A stretch of DNA of 64,000 nt from Irpex lacteus (Eukaryota > Basidiomycota > Agaricomycetes > Polyporales > Irpicaceae): NCBI GenBank assembly GCA_001986395.2, contig MQVO02000008.1, positions 930,001 through 994,000 of the forward strand, read 5' to 3'. The position numbers were made by a program, and so were the translations under genes. A model generated the notes under the pieces. It saw only the letters and a list, made by a program, of their open reading frames with translations. It made no database searches and was not told where the DNA came from. This document shows, piece by piece, positions 34,783 to 46,651 of the stretch. Position 1 is the first letter of the stretch. Each line of letters starts with the position of its first letter.

Positions 34783-36596
34783 ATGGCCTCCGTCGCGGAA
34801 CTGCAGCGAGAGTATGTTGCACCCCACCTCCGGAAATTTGCATGCTGCTCCACTGATAGTACTTCTCAGGATTTCCCAGAATTATATCATCACATCTACC
34901 AGCGGCATGTCTTGGACTCCATTCAGTTAAGTACTGTGATCTTCAACTGACATTTGGCCTCCCAGTTATAGTCTTTTACGAAAGTATAATCACCCTATGC
35001 GAGGAGGTAAATGTTATATGGCGCCGGAAGTGGACAACAATGACGTGGATATATGCAATCACGTGGTATAGTACGGTTGCGTTTAACATCACCCAGTATC
35101 CTTCGTACGGGAATATCAAGGTGCGACGTCTGCAACGAGCCCGTCTCGATATATGAGCTCATATTTGAATCCCGGTTTTCAGAGGTGCATACAATACGCT
35201 CAGTACACCGGCAATATTGAGCCTCTGATCACTTTTACAGCTGTAAAGCCAACATCTATACACAGGATATCCTCATTTTATCATCGTTCCCGTGCTTCGC
35301 GCGTAAGTTCGGTCTTACTTATATGTGAATCATGATTTGAAAGCCTACGCTGACTGGCTTATCGTTAAACCAGTGTTTTCTGCCTTGCGTGTTTATGCAC
35401 TGTCCGAAGGCAGGCGTCCCATAGCTGCTCTGGTGTTTCTATTGAACATGGTACCCGTGGCTACGAATACGGTGAGCATCCCCATGATCACGAGGTCTAT
35501 ACAATTGTATGATCATTGACAGACGAGCAGTTTACGTTTACTACGGACAGGGTTATTGTGGATCTGGACATCTGCACATACACCGTACAAGAATCAACAA
35601 GTCTCAATCTATTGTGCGTGTGCTTCTGGACGTTGATCAATGATGCATTAATGAAAGGCATTTCTATACAGTTGTAGGTACATGGTCTCTGAGTCGGTGG
35701 TCTAGGTTGACTTCTGAGCAGTGTCGTTAATATCGCGGATATCTGTAATTGCTGCGGATATACTTGTCCTAGTGGTCACTTGGATGAAGACAGCTCGATC
35801 ATACAGTGAAGCACGGCGACTCAAGATAGAGACTCCCCTTTCGATGATGCTCATTCGTGACGGTATGATAGTTTAGCTGAGGTTTTCAATGTCATTACTC
35901 TACTGATGACAAGGTTCACAGGGACATTATACTTTGTGTACGCTTCATTTGTCTACTCGTTGAGTTATAACTCAAATCATATAACACGGAGTGATCAGCA
36001 TACTTCTGATGGTGAATGTGCTTCAAGTATTTGGGGAAAATATTGTACGCTTGCTCGCCTTATCCAGTTAACTATTTCTCATTACCTCCTCTCAGCCGAT
36101 TCTGTTCAGTCTGAATATCACAGAGCCTTTCTTCCAAAAGTCTGATTACATTCTATTGCCGAAGATCATAATGTCAACCTCATACAACCCTTTCACAGTT
36201 TACCTCCCATTATTGTCCGTCGTTTCATTCTAAATCTGAGGCAGATCAAACCTGCCGGCAACTCCTGGGTCTCCGGCAACCAGTCTCACAGCTTCCGGTT
36301 TGTCGGGAACTTGGGAGAATCCTTGCAATTTGGCGCAGACGAAGAGGTAGACAACGAAATCGAAGAAGATACAAATGCCGCCGAACCCCATGACTCGCCT
36401 AAATTCGCCGCTGAGGTGAGCAGCTCGGGTGAACTCGAAGTCAACGAGGGTGAAGCTAGCATCCACTCGGACTTCGGCATCCAAGAGGTGAGATTTTATA
36501 CCTCAACGGCCCGCCATCTCTCTATGTCTTCGCAATTGTCCTCTGGCATATGCTAACTCTATACTACCTTAGGTCCCGAGGCACCACGATGTGTGA
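34783..36596 (+). CDS. DUF6533-type multi-pass membrane protein (copy C)
   Basis: Short exon MASVAELQRE, then FYESIITLCEEVNVIWRRKW, TTMTWIYAITWYSTVAFNI, VFSALRVYALSEGRRP, IAALVFLLNMVPVATNT, SRISVIAADILVLVVTWMKT and ARSYSEARRLKIETPLSMML. Next come GTLYFVILLMVNVLQVFGENI (split by an intron), RRFILNLRQIKPAGNSW and SFRFVGNLGESLQFG. An acidic tail closes in VPRHHDV after a last intron (stop at 36,596). The second intron appears to start with GC rather than GT (after CCAGC-G at about 34,905), as some fungal introns do. The frame is otherwise intact. Paralogue of D and E; function unknown. Confidence 0.75.
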
Positions 36597-36976
36597 CTCT
36601 ACTGAGGTCTCAAGTCAAGCCGTGTAAAGGGGGCGACAACTTCATAAGAATAAATAGACGGACCTGGCCAATCGAAACAACGCTAGTGCTTGCCGCTAGG
36701 ACGCGGCTTTATACCCTCCTCCTCCCTGATCTTGTATCTTCCTCGTTCGTGTTACGGACTGCCCTGGTATTTATGGTCGTGTATGTATTTATGTCTCGTC
36801 CTAGCTAGTGCTCGCGAGCTGTGTCTGCCCAATTTGTAACTTATCCTCGCCTTCGGAATATGTGAATTTATGACCTACGAATCTTATATGCAGTGTGCTG
36901 CGTCCTCCTCGACGTTGAAGACAATGCGTAATATGCACGTGTATATGTTCACACGTTAAGGACTTCTATTCATACT

Positions 36977-38170
36977 TTACAGCAGCGCACGCTTGAGCTT
37001 GATCGCATACCCTCTGATCCTCCGAGTCCCGAAGTCCACCAGGAAAGCTGCTTGGTGCGTTTCGTATTGCACGCCCATAGTAAAATTTCTTGCGTGGTAC
37101 GCTTCCAGGGGGTCTTTGTAACCCGACTGCCTGATCATGAACGGTCGGAGAGCTGCAACATCAACGTTCAACCTTGGGAATGGTGACGATCAATAATGGG
37201 GAGTATGCATGGATAGTGGGGAATAAGGGACGGTGAGGCGGGTTATATTCGAGATGCAACCTCCGGGGATTGTTGAAGATTTCTCAGGATTCGCGAAACC
37301 GCTCGGAAAGCCCGTTGTTCTGGCCATAGCCACACCTAGAACCAGAAGACGTTTTGGAAATGCAGTATCAACATGCGAGGTTAAGCCTGGAGAGAAGTCA
37401 CCAGGCCTGGAACTACAATCGGGAATGTCAGAGTACACAGCAAAGTGAAAATTTACTGCATGCTTCACATCCAGCCCATATAGGAATGCGTCGACGTTTA
37501 AGATGAATCCTGGATAGTTGACGGTATAGGAATAGGGGCCTTGAGTGACGAGTGGGAGGGCTTCTTCTCCCTGCTTCATGAGAGCAGGTCAGAAGGTACG
37601 TAGTCCAGACGGGAAAGAGGCGTACCTAAGAATTATGTCTCCATTGAGACACTGAGACTCGAAGATTGTCTTTGCTTGTCGGCGACAAGCGAGCCAAAAC
37701 CCATCATCATACAGGGAAGCTTGTCCGTTTGTGCTGCGAGGATAAATGGAGAGAAGCGGGGAAGAGACGACCAAGTGGGATGCCGAGCTTCAATGCCTTT
37801 CTCTATCAGGTCGGGAGGTACGTAGTCCAGAGTATATTTCGAATATACTCTAAGTTTTCCCCTAAGACCTGAAGATGGCTACCGCGACGAGTGATGCAGA
37901 GCATATCTTGACGTATTGACACGGTCGAGTATCAAACCACGGTCGAACGGTGAAATATTGACGCGTGGTTTCTCCACCATCTGGCAGGAGTGCGGCGACA
38001 GTGTCCACTTGACCTCTATACCCCCAGGAGCGCGGCATGAACGAATACGAATGAGCGTAGGGGCAATATGCGCGTACCTGGAGAGTGTACCAGTAATCAT
38101 CGCCATGATTCCACGCGGCTTCCTCCACGGTGAGTCCGTCCGTCTTGAGAACGAAGGCAGCTAAAACCAT
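36977..38170 (-). pseudogene. PUP1: Decayed 20S proteasome beta-2 (PUP1-like) gene, copy 1
   Basis: Pieces of a proteasome beta-2 subunit in the correct order but different frames. Reading leftward from 38,170: VLAAFVLKTDGLTVEEAAWN (family: VVLGADTRAT-G-x-VADKN). Near 37,750-37,690: SIYPRST in one frame and QTDKLPCMMMGFGSLVADK in another (family: [24 protein letters not shown]), then TIFESQC. Finally GEEALPLV and ILNVDAF, matching the EEAI-LV and SNVD stretch near the C-terminus. Beta-2 is the trypsin-like catalytic subunit of the 20S core. Frameshifts and missing catalytic-region parts mean that it cannot make the subunit. It lies downstream of, and opposite to, DUF6533 copy C, as copy 2 does relative to copy D. 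Confidence 0.6.
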
Positions 38171-40572
38171 GCGAGCTCTGTGTCAAAGATGTCTTCAGTG
38201 AGGCAGCCTATCTGCCAGTTGGCGTATTAGTTGCGAGGTCGAGCGAACAGAGATTGAATTACGCACTCGCTTCGCAGTCTATATAATTCTTAACGAGCCT
38301 TTGCGTAACCGTGTGCTCCTATCTCCTTCGTGGATGTAGTTGAAAGCGATCCAATCTGTATTCGTTGATTTAGGTACAGGTATCGTCAAGATGGTTGATT
38401 TCTGCTTTGGGCCTAGGTCCTCCGTCACGGTAAGCATAGAATATCACTCATAACACTGTGCGGCTCACAGATATGAATGCTACAGACCACGGAGCTGTAA
38501 GCGTAGTTTAGACAGGCGTACGCCAAGACCCTTCGTTCAGAACTGGAAAGATCCCGCGGGGTCGAGCTGGAGAGTGTCTACTTACTTATCCGAAGGATAT
38601 TGCGCCTAGCTAGCACGAGAGCTTGTACAACTAATACGTTCAACACAGCACATTATACATAAGTACAGTTAATAGCCCGCTCACATCATCAAGAGCAAAA
38701 CTTGCGATGTAGAACATCGGTGTTGCAGGCAGTTACGGTGGTGATGGTGGCGCGGTTGAATCTGGTTGATCCCACCGCGAGACTTTCTCGGATCACCTCA
38801 GCTGAATGCAGGCGCCCGCCGAAGAGCCTTCGGAAGTTTGTCGTGTAAGTTCGTCGTGTACCCTCATACGCAACCCCACCATTGCGAGACCAGCTGAGAA
38901 GGAGGCAGGGATACATAATGCAGCTGAATGGAGTGGGTACTATGGTGCGTATTTAGTAAATATATCCGGCGCGCGCTGCTTCTGATAACTTTCTCGCACA
39001 CAGTGACCACTACTATGTACAAATGATCATGCATGTACAACCGACATCTGCAACCCTACATGCATACGCACCGACCACTGGATCAAGCTAATACCTCATT
39101 ATATGGGGGTTCAAGTACGATAGGTCCCTTGTACAGCCCCAGTTGAATAACCATCGGTTGACGGTTCGTGCTGACAGAGCGTGAGGTGATGTAGAAGTAC
39201 AGCCACGCTACTCTCCGTTCTCATCCCGGTTCGAGTGGCCTTAAAATCCTGCCTCAAGCCAGGTTTCAAAGTAAGTAGCTTCTTAAATCATGTCCATATC
39301 TTTCCACATGCTGATCGGACATCCAGGGCAATACAGGAATCCGTCTTCTTTGATACGATTTACGACTCCGTGAGCTTTCCCTCCTCTGGCGGAAACCTAA
39401 CTCATCTACTGATAGCGTAGTGTATTGTGTTAGGTGATCCGGAAAGCCACTGGATTGAATCCGAACGTTCAATCAGGCACGAGATGAACGACACTGAATA
39501 TAGGACGGTGACTGTTTTATTTCATCCGCTGTCTGGGAGGTAATTGTTTCTGGCCGATCACCGTATGATCACAACGGTACAGAGGGTGGGTCTCTATACG
39601 GTTCTAGCTTTATGATCTCACGGAACGAAAATTATTAGATCAAATCTGGACGCAGGACCCTTTTTTGATGAACGGACGTCCTACATGCTGACAGTCTGGA
39701 TGCGTCCTCCATTGACAGGAAGATTGCCGAGATTATGATACTGTAAGTCATGACCGATCCTTGTGAAATATCTTCAGGTATACTTGGTTCATTCAGTACG
39801 CTGTTTGACTTCAGTAGCCTCGATTAATACGAGTGGGAAATTGTATCTGTCTTCCTGAGCCGGACCACATGCAGATACAAGCCTATCTGATAAGAAGTTC
39901 GCACATCGCACTTGACTTACAGGATCTACACTTTATCGCTAGTGCGTGCTCAGCCAGACATTCGGCATCGGATAGAAGCTCGACCGTTGAGACGATCACA
40001 ATCATAAGGTACAGTCATCTTTTTCGCAAATCAATGTATAAACAGCTCTTCTGATATACGCTATCATTGTTTAGGCCCGCTGGGGGCCAGAAGAAGTTCG
40101 AAGGTGATGCTTTCATCATGTTCGTGCATCACATTTACTTGCTCAAACATCTGCATAACGTATTCTTAGTTGAATCGTACTCATAGGCCGATCACACGCC
40201 AATAAGTTGGTTCCAAACATCGGCCGTGCAGTAGTGTTTCATTTGCGAGTAATCGGCTTGTGATGTAAGTATAGTGCGTGTGAATGATGCTGACGGTGGT
40301 GGACAGGATGCTTATCATCTGTGCCTCTCACGCCATGTACCTCAACAGAAGATCCCCGGACGCCCTTTTCGCCACTAGACATCACTATTGCACCCAAATA
40401 TTCCTGTACGTACTTATCTCTTTGTAACAGTCACGGTAAAGATCATATTCTGATACAACCGAATGTGCGATCAAAGTGTCATTCAGATATAAGCGAAGGA
40501 ACAGGTTCAACTGTCAATACAGCTCTCGCCTCCCCCCTTATCTCGTCGACGTCATACTGTCAGAAAAGGTCA
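38171..40572. other. Intergenic spacer of the array
   Basis: No gene recognised in 2.4 kb. Scattered short frames only. Likely diverged spacer of the duplicated DUF6533 plus proteasome-relic unit. Confidence 0.4.
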
Positions 40573-42225
40573 ATGTCTTCAGCTACAGAGCTTCAAAATG
40601 AGTACGTACCCCAAATAAAGAAGACAGGTTGACTAGTCTGAGCCATTTACCGAACCTCCTCAAAGAATTGTATCCAATTATGTCAACACTTCTGCCAACG
40701 GTAAGTCGCCCGTTCACTTTCATGATGCACTATCTTACATCTTTCATTCAGCTTTACTCCTGTACGATATCACAATCACTTTCTGTGAAGAGGTGAACGT
40801 TATATGGCGCCGAAAGTGGACTGCAATAACCTGGATATACGCACTCACTCGGTATAGTACTGCCGTGCTCAGTATCCTCACTTTTCCTACCACCGGGACA
40901 ATTAAGGTACCGCAAATTCATTGAAATCAGCCGCGTGATGTGTGCTCATATCTGTTGATGACTACAGAGGTATATACGGCTCGCACAGCGTGTTGATATC
41001 GAAACTCAGATGACCTTTTACAGTTGTGAGGCCTTGCTATACTTAATGAACGGTCTCCTCCTGATACAGTTCTTATGCTCCGCACGTGAGCGACTTTCTC
41101 CCTGATGGACATGCAGTAATCTTCTTACCTGTTGATTCTTGAACGTTCAGTGTTCTCTACCTTGCGAGTGTATGCATTGTCGAAGGGCAGGGCCGGGTAT
41201 ATTATCGCAGGACTGGTGCTAATGCTGAATCTGGTACCCTTTGCTGGGAACATGGTGAGCGCCATCCGGCATTTATGATGATGAATACAGCCGCTAACAA
41301 CTATAGTTCGATTCTATCGTAACCAAAGTGATATTTGACTCAGAGGCCTGCGTAGAGGTCTTCTTGGGATCAGCAGACCTCAGTTTATTGTGCGTGCCAT
41401 CCAGAGATTTATCACTATATTTTTTAATGAGAGGCATTATCGTGCAGTTGTAGGTGCACTCGTCAACTGCTGCCGGTCTATATTGACCTTTGCACGAATA
41501 GTATCGTTATTTACACGCTTATCCGTCATCATCGGCGATACACTTGTCTTGGTGGTCACTTGGATCAAGACAGCCAAATTGTATAGAGATGCGCGACAAC
41601 ATGATATCAAGGCTCCTCTTGCAGCTATGCTTATTTGTGACGGTATGGAAGTTTATTTAGATCGCCGCTATCGTCGTTTACTGATGATATCATAACAATG
41701 TTCGTAGGGACATTCTACTTTTGTTACGCTTCATCTGTCTACTCCGTACCATCATCTATATAACGCTTGCAAGCAGTATACTTCTGGTGGCGAACGTGCT
41801 ACAAGTGCTCGGACACAATGTCGTAAGTTCTTCTCTGTCTATTGGTTACTGACAACTTACCTCTTTGATTTGTCAGCCGGTTCTCGTCACCTTAAATGTT
41901 GTGTCCCCTTTCTTTAGAATGTCAGGTTTTGTTTCATCCTCTATGGACTTGATCTCCGAGCGAACTCATATAGGGCTCCCCCAGTTTACCCTCCCTCATT
42001 ATATGCCGTTTTATCCTGAATTTGCGGCAGGTCAAGCCCGCTGGTAATTTCTGGGGTTCTGTAAACCAGTCTTTCAGCCTCAGGTTCGTCGGAAACATAG
42101 GCCAGCCATTACAGTTTGGAGGAGATGATGAGGAAACCGACGAACTCGATGGCTTACCTGAACTCGCCACTGAAGCGACCAACTCGAGCGGAGCTGACAA
42201 AGGTGCTATGGGTTGGAGACAGTGA
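40573..42225 (+). CDS. DUF6533-type multi-pass membrane protein (copy D)
   Basis: Short exon MSSATELQNE, then LLLYDITITFCEEVNVIWRR, KWTAITWIYALTRYSTAVLS, VFSTLRVYALSKGRAGYI, IAGLVLMLNLVPFAGNM, VIIGDTLVLVVTWIKTAKLY, RDARQHDIKAPLAAMLICDG and LRQVKPAGNFWGSVNQSF. The tail is SLRFVGNIGQPLQFGGDDE and a short acidic end. Closest to copies C and E. Two signs of wear: the intron after GTFYF lacks the GTGTACG donor of copy C (it reads TTTTGTTACG), so that junction does not phase cleanly, and the last exon reaches a stop at 42,225 before the final intron used by copy C. It may be weakened or a recent pseudogene. Confidence 0.65.
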
Positions 42226-43145
42226 TCACTGGGACTTGGTAGTGTAACAGGTGAGATACAGCCTTTTGACGGTAATCTTCACGCGCCGCCACGACTCTTG
42301 CAACATATATATCACACACTCATTTGATGATATCTTAGGCTTCTGTACGCTTCGTTGTGTAACCTCAAACCGGACTGCGTAACGTCAGTCAACTGCAACT
42401 CATTGCTGTATGCAAGTTGAACGGTCCCGCGGACGATGCGAGTCCTCGAGTGTTGGCTGCTGACATTCATCTATACCCCCTTCTCGCCGATCGCAAGTCT
42501 CCTCGCTTGTGCTACCAACTGCCTCTTGATATCTATGGCCACGTATGTGCTTCTTGTCTCGTTCTCCAAAATACTCGAGAAATGCCACTGGCAGTCTCCC
42601 TATCCGAAATTCTTTGATATTGCCCCAGTTCTCGCACATTGCTCACGTATCAGGAGACACGTCAACAAGGCCCGCGAGTCACATATCCGTTGTACTAAGT
42701 GTATCTTATCATTTAAGGGAATGGCAACTCGACGGCGTGCATATCGTGCACTACGCAGACCTATCAACCCTCTACTTAAACGAGTTCTTATCGAGTCTGT
42801 GAGGTCCGCAGCGCACCTGCTCGTATCAGCTACCTATGCACCCATAGGGTATCAAAACCTCCTCGTATCGCGGCTGGATGAAAAGTCGGAGAACTGAGGA
42901 TACTCGCTTGACGAACGGAAAGCATAAACGGTGAGGACGATGGGAATACCTACCGGAAAGAGGTGAAGCGGTAGTCATAACATTCAATATTCAGGATGTT
43001 GATAATGCGGCTCTTAGCATAAAGCGTCATAGAAGTGCAGGGTGAACCTGCATGGTTATGGGAGAGGACTACAGCCTACAACTTCAATTGGAGATGTCAG
43101 ATTATATACCTGTAAAAGCGTCTGTCTCGAGACGTTGCGCTCACA
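42226..43145. other. Spacer between DUF6533 copy D and proteasome relic 2
   Basis: Contains the remnant of the last intron and exon of copy D (acceptor-like TATCTTAG near 42,338). A 153-residue frame at 42,436-42,897 has no recognisable motif and no counterpart after copy C. Confidence 0.35.
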
Positions 43146-44513
43146 TCATATTTTGTTGAACCGGCATCCCCTCCCTTTCACCAACGACCCACCGCTTGTC
43201 CCTTTCCTACACCTATTGTCTCTCCGTCTCCACTCCCTCGTTGGGCTTGACAAGGTTCCTGAGCATCTCCGTGCTGGTGGCGGTGACGATTCATGCATTG
43301 AGGTTAGAGCCGGATCCGAGGTTGTTGAAGATACCGGCGGAGATGGATTCGGTGATGGGTTGGACGGCTTCTTCTTTCTAGTATCGCACATGGTCACATA
43401 CGTTCTGCGGTATTTAGTCCACGGAGACCCACGACGTACCTGGTGATCTGGTGCTCAGGTGTGGAGACGTCGACTGAGGTGATTGAGTCGACCTATCGTT
43501 AAGTGCAGGGGCTTTTCCGCTGGGCTTTGGGAGTGAACGATATGGAGGTGGGGGGCAATGGTGTATACGTTACGGAGGACAATCACTGCCCCTGTATGTC
43601 CTGCATCTAGGTGCAAAGACACGATGAGGACAATAAAACGAATATCTCTGAGGGACGTATGCACGTACCAGATAGCATTTACATCAGCATATTCACCGTC
43701 CCCTCGTTATGAGTGTGTGTCTTTTTGCTTCAAATAAATCGAAGCAGTACTGAGCCCTGTTTCCGCGACGATCCTGCATTTCAGTACCAGATATTGTCTG
43801 TGAATCTAGAAGGCTGTGTGTGAGTCAGATACACACTCCACGTGGTGCTGAGCACGCACCTGTCCAATCCCTCTCAGCTATGGTGCAGTCTTCCATTTCG
43901 CCTTTGTCTGTACCGATGACGAGCTTGCGTATCAAGAACGATCCGACGATAATTGGCATCGTGTAGTGTCACGTCATGGTCGCTGAGAGATTAATTTCGT
44001 TAACGAGGTTCTTGAGCCACAAATTCGAGCACTCATAGCATGCAATAACTCACAGGTATGCAGTTCAGGAGTTAGAATCTGGTGAGAGCAGAGACTGTCT
44101 GGTTCTGCTGGAGTGCCAAGTGGGCTGAAACGGCGGCCATTCGCGAATATTATTGCGTTTGAGTCTTGAGTGGTAAGGCGAGACCTTCGGTGTCCGTACA
44201 CTGACTACAAACGCCGTATACTCAGCGTCATAAGCAGGAAATGCAAACAGGACTCACAATACAGAACGTGAGTATGGGTCGGTTTGCGCTGCCTGGCCAG
44301 GGTCACCGTCGAGGTGGCCGTTGCGGTTGAAGTCTCCTTCGGCGCCTTCAGCTGAAGCGGTAACAGGCGCCTGCTGAGGGACTCTGTCGCGTACCCTCGT
44401 CAACGATTCTGCCAGTGCAACAACTAGACGGCGTACGGGTATACGATGCAGCCAGGTTAGAGAGATGAAGGTACGTACCTCCAGAAGTTCAAATTGAGTG
44501 CGCTGCTTCCCAT
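43146..44513 (-). pseudogene. PUP1: Decayed 20S proteasome beta-2 (PUP1-like) gene, copy 2
   Basis: The C-terminal exon, read leftward from about 43,385, gives KEEAVQPITESISAGIFNNL, GSGSNLNA, a stop in place of the usual Cys, VTATSTEMLRNLVKPNEGVE, TERQ, then a frame change to RKGTSGGSLVKG. This matches the end of PUP1 (EEAI-LV--AI-AGIFNDLGSGSNVD-C, YLRNYVKPNE, KFRKGTT). Upstream, GHTGAVIVLRNVYTIAPHLH and VHSQSPAEKPLHLTIG fit GHIGAALVLGGVD--GPHL and GSTDKLP--TMG. Further upstream, TPAEPDSLCSHQILTPELHT fits GTAADTE-VT-LISS-LELHT. In-frame stops and frameshifts make it a pseudogene. It lies downstream of, and opposite to, DUF6533 copy D. Confidence 0.75.
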
Positions 44514-45629
44514 GTTTTTAGAGCACGCAGTTTCATTATCACTGGCAGCTTACGGTCGAACGGCCGACTCGTTTTCGTCGTCCAGCCGTACGTTGTTGAC
44601 AGAATGACTCTTCCCATATGCAATAGGTGAGTATTCGCTTGCATAAATTGAAGGCTACACTAGTGGAACTCCCCCACGGAAGATCTCAATCATCTCACCC
44701 ATGCCAACAGACGAGTTTCGTGGCTTCTTCGAGCTGCATCCTCTCTCACTAAAGTGAGGAATGCAACCACAATCATGTTGTCCAATCGAGCAAAGCTACT
44801 GAGATGTCACCGGTTTCTACCAGTGGAATTCCAGCAGTGTCCACCCGATAGTTCATTTGTGTCGTACTGGTATCAGTGGCCGCATGGTTACGTGTTTGCT
44901 TCGTTTATATCGCCATTTACGGCCACGGTGCACAGTACGTTCCTAAATTGTCGCAGCTGAGTTGTTATCGGCTGACGGTTGCGCTTCATAGTGCCATGGA
45001 TCAAGTTCTCACATGACAATCCAGTGATAACTGGTGAAGTATGGAGTATGGCGAGACGGTCTGATCTAGCGGTGTGTCAGGGACAGCCTTCGCTCCCAGC
45101 CTCCCAATCGTTGAACCCCTATTTCGATGTTGTATATACAAGGTATTTGATTCTAGACATCTTGATCGCTACGTATATACGGGCTGACTGCGATGGAGCG
45201 CTACGCGCGCACAGGATCTGACTCAATCGCGCGAGTTTGCGACTTCTATGCGCTCGCATCTCGTCGACGACCTACCTATCCCATCTATAACGACATACTA
45301 CGTTCGGTGTTCAAGGTGACTGTCGAGATAGAAGAGATGGGAGACAAGGCTCTTACGTGATAGAAGGCGTATGATCTGACTCGGCGGATAGTTGGGTGAG
45401 TGTGTGTTGTATGTTCTCGTTTTTGCCAAAGATGTGATAGAAATCTCAGCAGAGTGCATTCTCGCATACTGTCTCAGTTGCAGTAGGCAGTGGCATCTCA
45501 GTTCACTGTAGGACCATAGAATACGTGACCCGGTGTTACAGCGACTCAGTATATAAACTGCAGATGAGTAATCAACGTCAAACAAATTCTCGCTTGCTCC
45601 TTCTTGACCCTGATTTCAGGATAAAAGCA
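44514..45629. other. Spacer before DUF6533 copy E
   Basis: About 1.1 kb with no credible gene or repeat noticed. Confidence 0.4.
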
Positions 45630-46651
45630 ATGTCTACAGTTGCAGAGCTTCAAGATGAGTGCGTCGCCTTGGTAAATTGACTTTTGAGTGTATATTTATG
45701 AAGGATGTGTAGAGTTATATCCGCCTACGTCACCGTGGCCGCTAGCGGCAAGTTATACTACCTTGAAATTCTCTCGAAAACCTGCTCCTGACACTCTAGA
45801 CCTAGTTATTTTCCTTTACGAAAGCACAATCACTTTCTGCGAGGAAGTCGACGTTATCTGGCGCCGAAAGTGGACTGCAATGACGTGGCTATATGCATTC
45901 ACACGCTATAGTACGGGTGTGTCCAACATCATGAATTTTATGTCGGCGGGGAATATCAGGGTACGACATGCAAGAAGCCTCGTCCCAGTATCTAAGCTCA
46001 TCTTCGACCATTGCAGAGGTATAGGCAGTGTTCTCAATATACTGACATCGAGTTCCTGATGACTTTGAAAGTTGTAGAGCCATGATCTATACAGGGGATA
46101 CTTTCATTTTATTGCCATTTCTGTGCTCTGCGCGCAAGTTTGTTATTTTCTGCAGTAAAGAATTTACTGACTCGTTTATCCTTGAAATAGTGCTCTCTGC
46201 ATTGCGAGTTTATGCACTATCGGACGGCAAGCATATCGTGGCTGGACTAGTCTTGGCACTGAACCTGGTACCTTTTGCTACAAACATGGTGAGGAATTCT
46301 CCCTACGACCATGAGATCTTGATTGCATGACAACTGACAAGCGAGCAGTTCATCTTTACAACAGCAAGGCCTATTTTGGCTTCGGGGGTCTGCACAACCA
46401 CCCTGTCCGGATCGGCAGGTCTCAATTTATTGTACGTGCGCGTCCGCTCATTAATCAAATGTTGCATTAATGAACAACATACTTGTGCAGCTGTAGGTAC
46501 ACTTTTTTGACTTGGTGGTGTAGGTTGGCTAATTCCTTCTGAGCAGTGTCTTTGCTAACGCGGATATCTGTCATTATTGGTGACATAATCGTCCTTGTGG
46601 TTACCTGGAGGAAGACAGCTCGAGCATATAGTGAAGCACGACGACTCAGAA
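45630..46651 (+). pseudogene. DUF6533 membrane-protein gene (copy E) truncated by retrotransposon
   Basis: Exons encode MSTVAELQDE, IFLYESTITFCEEVDVIWRR, KWTAMTWLYAFTRYSTGVSN, VLSALRVYALSDGKHIVAG, LVLALNLVPFATNM and ISVIIGDIIVLVVTWRKTAR, AYSEARRLR. Right after the ARRLR segment, where copies A, C and D continue with KIE-PL---L--DG and the last transmembrane segments, the sequence changes at 46,652 to TGTGACGG, a plausible LTR start. The lost part would include the final two hydrophobic segments and the acidic tail. Up to that point no earlier disabling change was noticed, so the insertion may be fairly recent. Confidence 0.7.
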
